NCBI GenBank assembly: GCA_900548875.1
Contig: URMA01000073.1
Span: 1-15,058 of the forward strand
Direction: 5' to 3'
Length of the DNA stretch: 15,058 nucleotides
Source: an uncultured Porphyromonadaceae bacterium
Lineage (GTDB): Bacteria; Bacteroidota; Bacteroidia; Bacteroidales; Muribaculaceae
How positions within the stretch are numbered: the first letter of the stretch is position 1; every line of letters starts with the position of its first letter. Below are positions 12,412 through 15,058 of this stretch, one piece after another. Below the pieces are notes generated by a model, which had not been told where the DNA came from, ran no database searches, and saw nothing but the letters and a program-made list of their open reading frames with translations. The position numbers and the translations under genes were made by a program.

Positions 12412-13356
12412 ATGCATTTGACAAAACAACAGATTTTGCTGAACGTAAAGGATTGCCTGATGATTATTATCGGGTTGATTCTCTATGCGATCGGTTTTTG
12501 TGGTTTTATATTGCCTAAGGGTATCGTCATGGGCGGTCTGGCGGGTGTCGCTTCGCTGATTTATTTTCAGTTCGGTGTTCCCGTTGCCATTTCTTTCTAT
12601 GCCCTTAATATTGTCCTTTTGGCGTTGGCCTATCGATTGGTAGGTTTGCAGTTCGTGTTGAAAACCATCTTTGGGGCTACTTTCCTCAGCGTTTTTCTGG
12701 GTATCGCCCAGCCGCTGTTCGAAGCCTATCCTATCGTGTTGGATGAAACATTTCTTGACTGTGTCATCGGTGCCGTGCTGTGTGGTACGGGTGTAGGTAT
12801 TGCCTTTACGCACAACGGAAGTACAGGCGGAACGGATATCGTTGCCGCCATGGTGTCGAAATACCGGCAGATTTCCGTGGGACGAATGATTTTGTATGTG
12901 GATATGATTATCATTTCTTCGTCCTATCTGCTTTATCACGACCTCGACCGTGTGATATATGGTTTTGTGGTGCTGGTATTCCTTTCCTATATGACCGACC
13001 AGGTGGTCAACAACAACCGTCAGGCCATTCAGTTTACCATCATTTCCAAGCAGTGGGACAAGATTGCGACGGTGGTCAACAAGGAAATGCACCGCGGATG
13101 TACGGTGCTGGAAGGTACGGGCTGGTATACGAAGCAGGAAGTCAAGGTGCTTATTGTGTTCTGCCGTAAGATGGAGGCACTCCAGGTTTATCGTATCATC
13201 AAGGAACTTGACCCGAAAGCCTTCGTGTCGCAGGGCAACGTAAATACTGTCTATGGCGAGGGATTTGACCAGAACCGTGTCAAGGCACGCAAGCGCATTG
13301 AATTGATCGACAAACTGATTGCTGAAGATCCGAAAGACGAAAAAAAACTGGATTGA
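12412..13356 (+). CDS. YitT-family membrane protein (DUF161 + DUF2179)
   Basis: A 314-aa inner-membrane protein of the YitT family; the transported substrate or role is not established for the family. Hydrophobic segments are visible about residues 14-34, 38-55, 58-76, 80-100, 117-135, and 160-198, in the usual YitT layout. The diagnostic THNGSTGGTDIVA stretch lies near residues 133-145. The cytoplasmic DUF2179 domain is about 210-285 (GCTVLEGTGWYT, VLIVFCRKME, NVNTVYGEGF), followed by a charged tail ending PKDEKKLD. The ATG at 12412 follows an AT-rich leader (TTATTAAAAAATACAGAAT) with no Shine-Dalgarno. It is probably monocistronic, with a repeat-borne promoter upstream and a terminator 24 nt downstream. 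There is no apparent functional link to the sugar genes. Confidence 0.92.
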   Translation: MHLTKQQILLNVKDCLMIIIGLILYAIGFCGFILPKGIVMGGLAGVASLIYFQFGVPVAISFYALNIVLLALAYRLVGLQFVLKTIFGATFLSVFLGIAQPLFEAYPIVLDETFLDCVIGAVLCGTGVGIAFTHNGSTGGTDIVAAMVSKYRQISVGRMILYVDMIIISSSYLLYHDLDRVIYGFVVLVFLSYMTDQVVNNNRQAIQFTIISKQWDKIATVVNKEMHRGCTVLEGTGWYTKQEVKVLIVFCRKMEALQVYRIIKELDPKAFVSQGNVNTVYGEGFDQNRVKARKRIELIDKLIAEDPKDEKKLD

Positions 13357-13380
13357 AAAAATCCTTGATCTCAAAATAGG

Positions 13381-13414
13381 AAGGGGCTGTGTCAAATTTG
13401 GCGCAGCCCCTTTT
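13381..13414 (+). terminator. Rho-independent terminator after the YitT gene
   Basis: AAGGGGCTGTG and CGCAGCCCCTT flank a short AAATTT-containing loop. The GGGGCTG/CAGCCCC core is perfect and G-U pairs extend it, and TTTT follows at 13411-13414. It lies 24 nt past the YitT stop and separates it from the TonB-dependent receptor. Confidence 0.85.
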
Positions 13415-13426
13415 CTCTGACAAGAA

Positions 13427-13456
13427 TTTCATTTTCTGCGATTTTTTTTATCTTTA
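13427..13456 (+). promoter_or_regulatory. Possible promoter of the TonB-dependent receptor gene
   Basis: TATCTTTA at 13449-13456 differs from TAnnTTTG only in the last base, and TTTC at 13427-13430 is a weak -33 at 18 nt. Transcription would give a 5' leader of about 100 nt. That leader carries the inverted repeat TATTTGCA (13464-13471) / TGCAAATA (13503-13510), a possible operator or leader stem. Confidence 0.35.
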
Positions 13457-13561
13457 CATGCAGTATTTGCAAGTTTTATACATTTATTAGTTAAAGATGC
13501 TCTGCAAATATAAATATGCAGGCATTCGGCCTTAATCTAAAAACAATAACCTTAATATCGT

Positions 13562-15058
13562 ATGATACGCATTCTTGCCACTCTTGCCTGCCTCCTTTGG
13601 GCTATAGCCTTACAGGCGGAAACACTGATTCTGATGGGAACGGTGACCGACCGCGAAAACGGCACTCCGCTTGTCGGGGCGACGGTTTTCGACATTGCCG
13701 CGAAAAAAGGTTGCACTACTGACAGCCGGGGAGAATTTACGCTCACCACCGAACGTGCGGTTTCCTATCGTCTCACCGCCGGATACACCGGCTATGCCCC
13801 CGACACGCTCACCGCCGACGGACGCTCGCCCATCCGGTTCCGCCTGCAGCAGAACAACTGGCTGCCCAACCTGACCGTGTACGGGCTTAGTCAGGATTTC
13901 GGAGTCAACTCCTCGCAGATGAGCGCCATTGAGCTCCCCGCCGCAGAAATCCGCAGCATTCCGGCGTTTCTCGGAGAGCCCGACGTGCTGAAAGCCCTGC
14001 AGAAGCTGCCCGGCGTGACATCGGCAAGCGACGGTTCGGCAGGTATTTATGTAAGAGGCGGAAGCATCGACCAGAACCTGGTTACGCTCGACGGCTCCAC
14101 TCTCTTCAACCCCGTGCATCTGAAAGGCTTTGCTTCCGCCATCAATCCCGATATGGTCGACAATGTGCTCTTCTACAAGGGAGGTTTTCCGGCTCGCATC
14201 GGCTCACGCCTGTCGGGGGTGGTGGATGTCGGCATCAAGGAAGGCGACTTCAACCGCTACCACGGACAAGTGTCGCTCGGCATGCTCACATCGAGAGTGC
14301 AGTTGGAAGGGCCTATTTGGAAAAACCGCACGTCGTTCAACGTCGGCGCTCGAATGTCGTTTTTCGACTGGATTATGCTGCCGCTGATGGAAAAGGTATA
14401 CCTGTTTCCCGACGCGCATACCTACGCCAACATGGATTTCTACGACATCACGGCGAAAGTGGTTCACAAATTTTCCGACACGGACAAGCTCACCGCTGCC
14501 TTTTTCATCGGCAATGACGTGTGTGATGATGCGCCTATGGAAAGCGACCAAAGAGTGAAAAATCAGATCAACTATCAGGGAAACAGCACGGAGAACAGTT
14601 GGAAAAACATCGCCTCCAACCTTTTCTGGACGCACCAGAAAAACAAAAATGTGCAGGTCAACACCAACCTCGGCTACAGCCGCTACTACTACCGGCTGAA
14701 AACCACCGACCGGCATGAAATATATTACTACACGAGTAATAAGTTTGAAAAACTGGACAAAGACAACGTCTATCGTTCATTTGCAACGGCTGAAAACAGA
14801 TCCGCCATCGACGAGTTGTCACTTTTATCCGATTTGAAGTTGCTCTTTGGTGACAGTCATGTGGCACGCACGGGAGCCAAGCTGACAGCCCAGCAGTTCG
14901 ACCCGACAGCAGAATCCTATCAGGAAATATACGAACTCAAAAAGGGAAAAGAGCTACAGAACATAAAAGTCAATCACTACGGCACGACGCAACGGACGCT
15001 CACAGCCGCCCTCTATGCGGAGGACGACTGGACTTTCCATCCCCAATGGAAGGCGAAT
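13562..15058 (+). CDS. TonB-dependent outer-membrane receptor, 3'-truncated
   Basis: The frame is open from ATG 13562 to the last base (499 codons), so the C-terminal part of the barrel lies outside. The signal peptide is MIRILATLACLLWAIALQAE, cut near LQA/E. Residues about 22-97 form a carboxypeptidase-regulatory-like (CarboxypepD_reg) beta-sandwich with GTVTDRENGTPLVGATVF and DSRGEFTL. The plug domain is about 118-230: EPDVLKALQKLPGVTS, GIYVRGGSIDQNLVTLDG, and FYKGGFPARIGSRLSGVVDV are the typical plug signatures. Alternating aromatic beta-strands of the barrel follow. No SusD-like partner precedes it and no SusC signature is obvious, so it is probably a general TonB-dependent receptor rather than a SusC. 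It would import a ligand that cannot be named from this part. C-ending codons (CTC, ATC, GCC) appear more frequent than in the upstream genes. Confidence 0.92.
   Translation, partial: MIRILATLACLLWAIALQAETLILMGTVTDRENGTPLVGATVFDIAAKKGCTTDSRGEFTLTTERAVSYRLTAGYTGYAPDTLTADGRSPIRFRLQQNNWLPNLTVYGLSQDFGVNSSQMSAIELPAAEIRSIPAFLGEPDVLKALQKLPGVTSASDGSAGIYVRGGSIDQNLVTLDGSTLFNPVHLKGFASAINPDMVDNVLFYKGGFPARIGSRLSGVVDVGIKEGDFNRYHGQVSLGMLTSRVQLEGPIWKNRTSFNVGARMSFFDWIMLPLMEKVYLFPDAHTYANMDFYDITAKVVHKFSDTDKLTAAFFIGNDVCDDAPMESDQRVKNQINYQGNSTENSWKNIASNLFWTHQKNKNVQVNTNLGYSRYYYRLKTTDRHEIYYYTSNKFEKLDKDNVYRSFATAENRSAIDELSLLSDLKLLFGDSHVARTGAKLTAQQFDPTAESYQEIYELKKGKELQNIKVNHYGTTQRTLTAALYAEDDWTFHPQWKAN

Noticed and set aside
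12194..12424. Minus-strand 76-codon frame across the repeats
   Set aside because: Most of it is translation of the structured repeat (recurring RGERR-like pieces arise from the repeated sequence), so it is not a gene.
13516..13722. 68-codon frame starting at ATG 13516
   Set aside because: It is out of frame with, and overlaps, the TonB-dependent receptor that has a clear signal peptide and plug domain.

Overview
The window looks like a gut-type Bacteroidales (Bacteroidota) chromosome segment. The evidence is a run of secreted glycoside hydrolases with F5/8-type-C/CBM32-like tails, genes starting after AT-rich leaders mostly without Shine-Dalgarno sequences, promoter-like TTTG ... TAnnTTTG elements of the Bacteroidetes sigma-ABfr type, and a TonB-dependent receptor with an N-terminal carboxypeptidase-regulatory-like domain. 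All genes lie on the + strand. The genus cannot be fixed from sequence alone.

Region 1 (1-9655) is a glycan-degradation cluster of four exported enzymes: a GH20 beta-N-acetylhexosaminidase (5' end outside the window), a LacZ-type GH2 beta-galactosidase, a GH29 alpha-L-fucosidase of the 1,3/1,4 (subfamily B) type, and a second GH2 enzyme of the DUF4982 type. The last three are separated by only 2 and 16 nt. Together they could strip Fuc, Gal and GlcNAc from Lewis-type or mucin/milk-oligosaccharide termini, probably in the periplasm. No SusC/SusD pair or regulator is visible here. A 477-nt gap (9656-10132) holds a 37-codon small ORF, a strong rho-independent terminator and the first copy of an unusual structured repeat.

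Region 2 (10133-12092) is a tightly overlapping (ATGA, ATGA) three-gene cassette: two diverged FdtA/QdtA-like nucleotide-sugar 3,4-ketoisomerase cupins and a DegT/StrS-family PLP aminotransferase (FdtB/QdtB-like). This is the enzyme set for a dTDP-3-amino-3,6-dideoxyhexose (Fuc3N or Qui3N type) destined for a surface glycan. The rmlA/rmlB, acetyltransferase and glycosyltransferase genes are not in the window.

Region 3 (12093-13414) has two further tandem copies of the repeat, then a YitT-family membrane protein and a terminator. Region 4 (13562-end) is the first 499 codons of a TonB-dependent receptor that runs off the window.

The most unusual signal is the ~80-bp repeat (10001-10079, 12149-12228, 12232-12312). 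The three copies keep a conserved frame, but both the inner hairpin and a 3-bp middle helix change by compensating substitutions, so base pairing is preserved while sequence is not. Each copy begins exactly 3 nt after a -7-like (T[A/C]TCTTTG) element and ends in another. In copy 1 the right arm of the hairpin supplies a TTTG exactly 19 nt before the outgoing -7 box. The copies bracket the sugar cassette.
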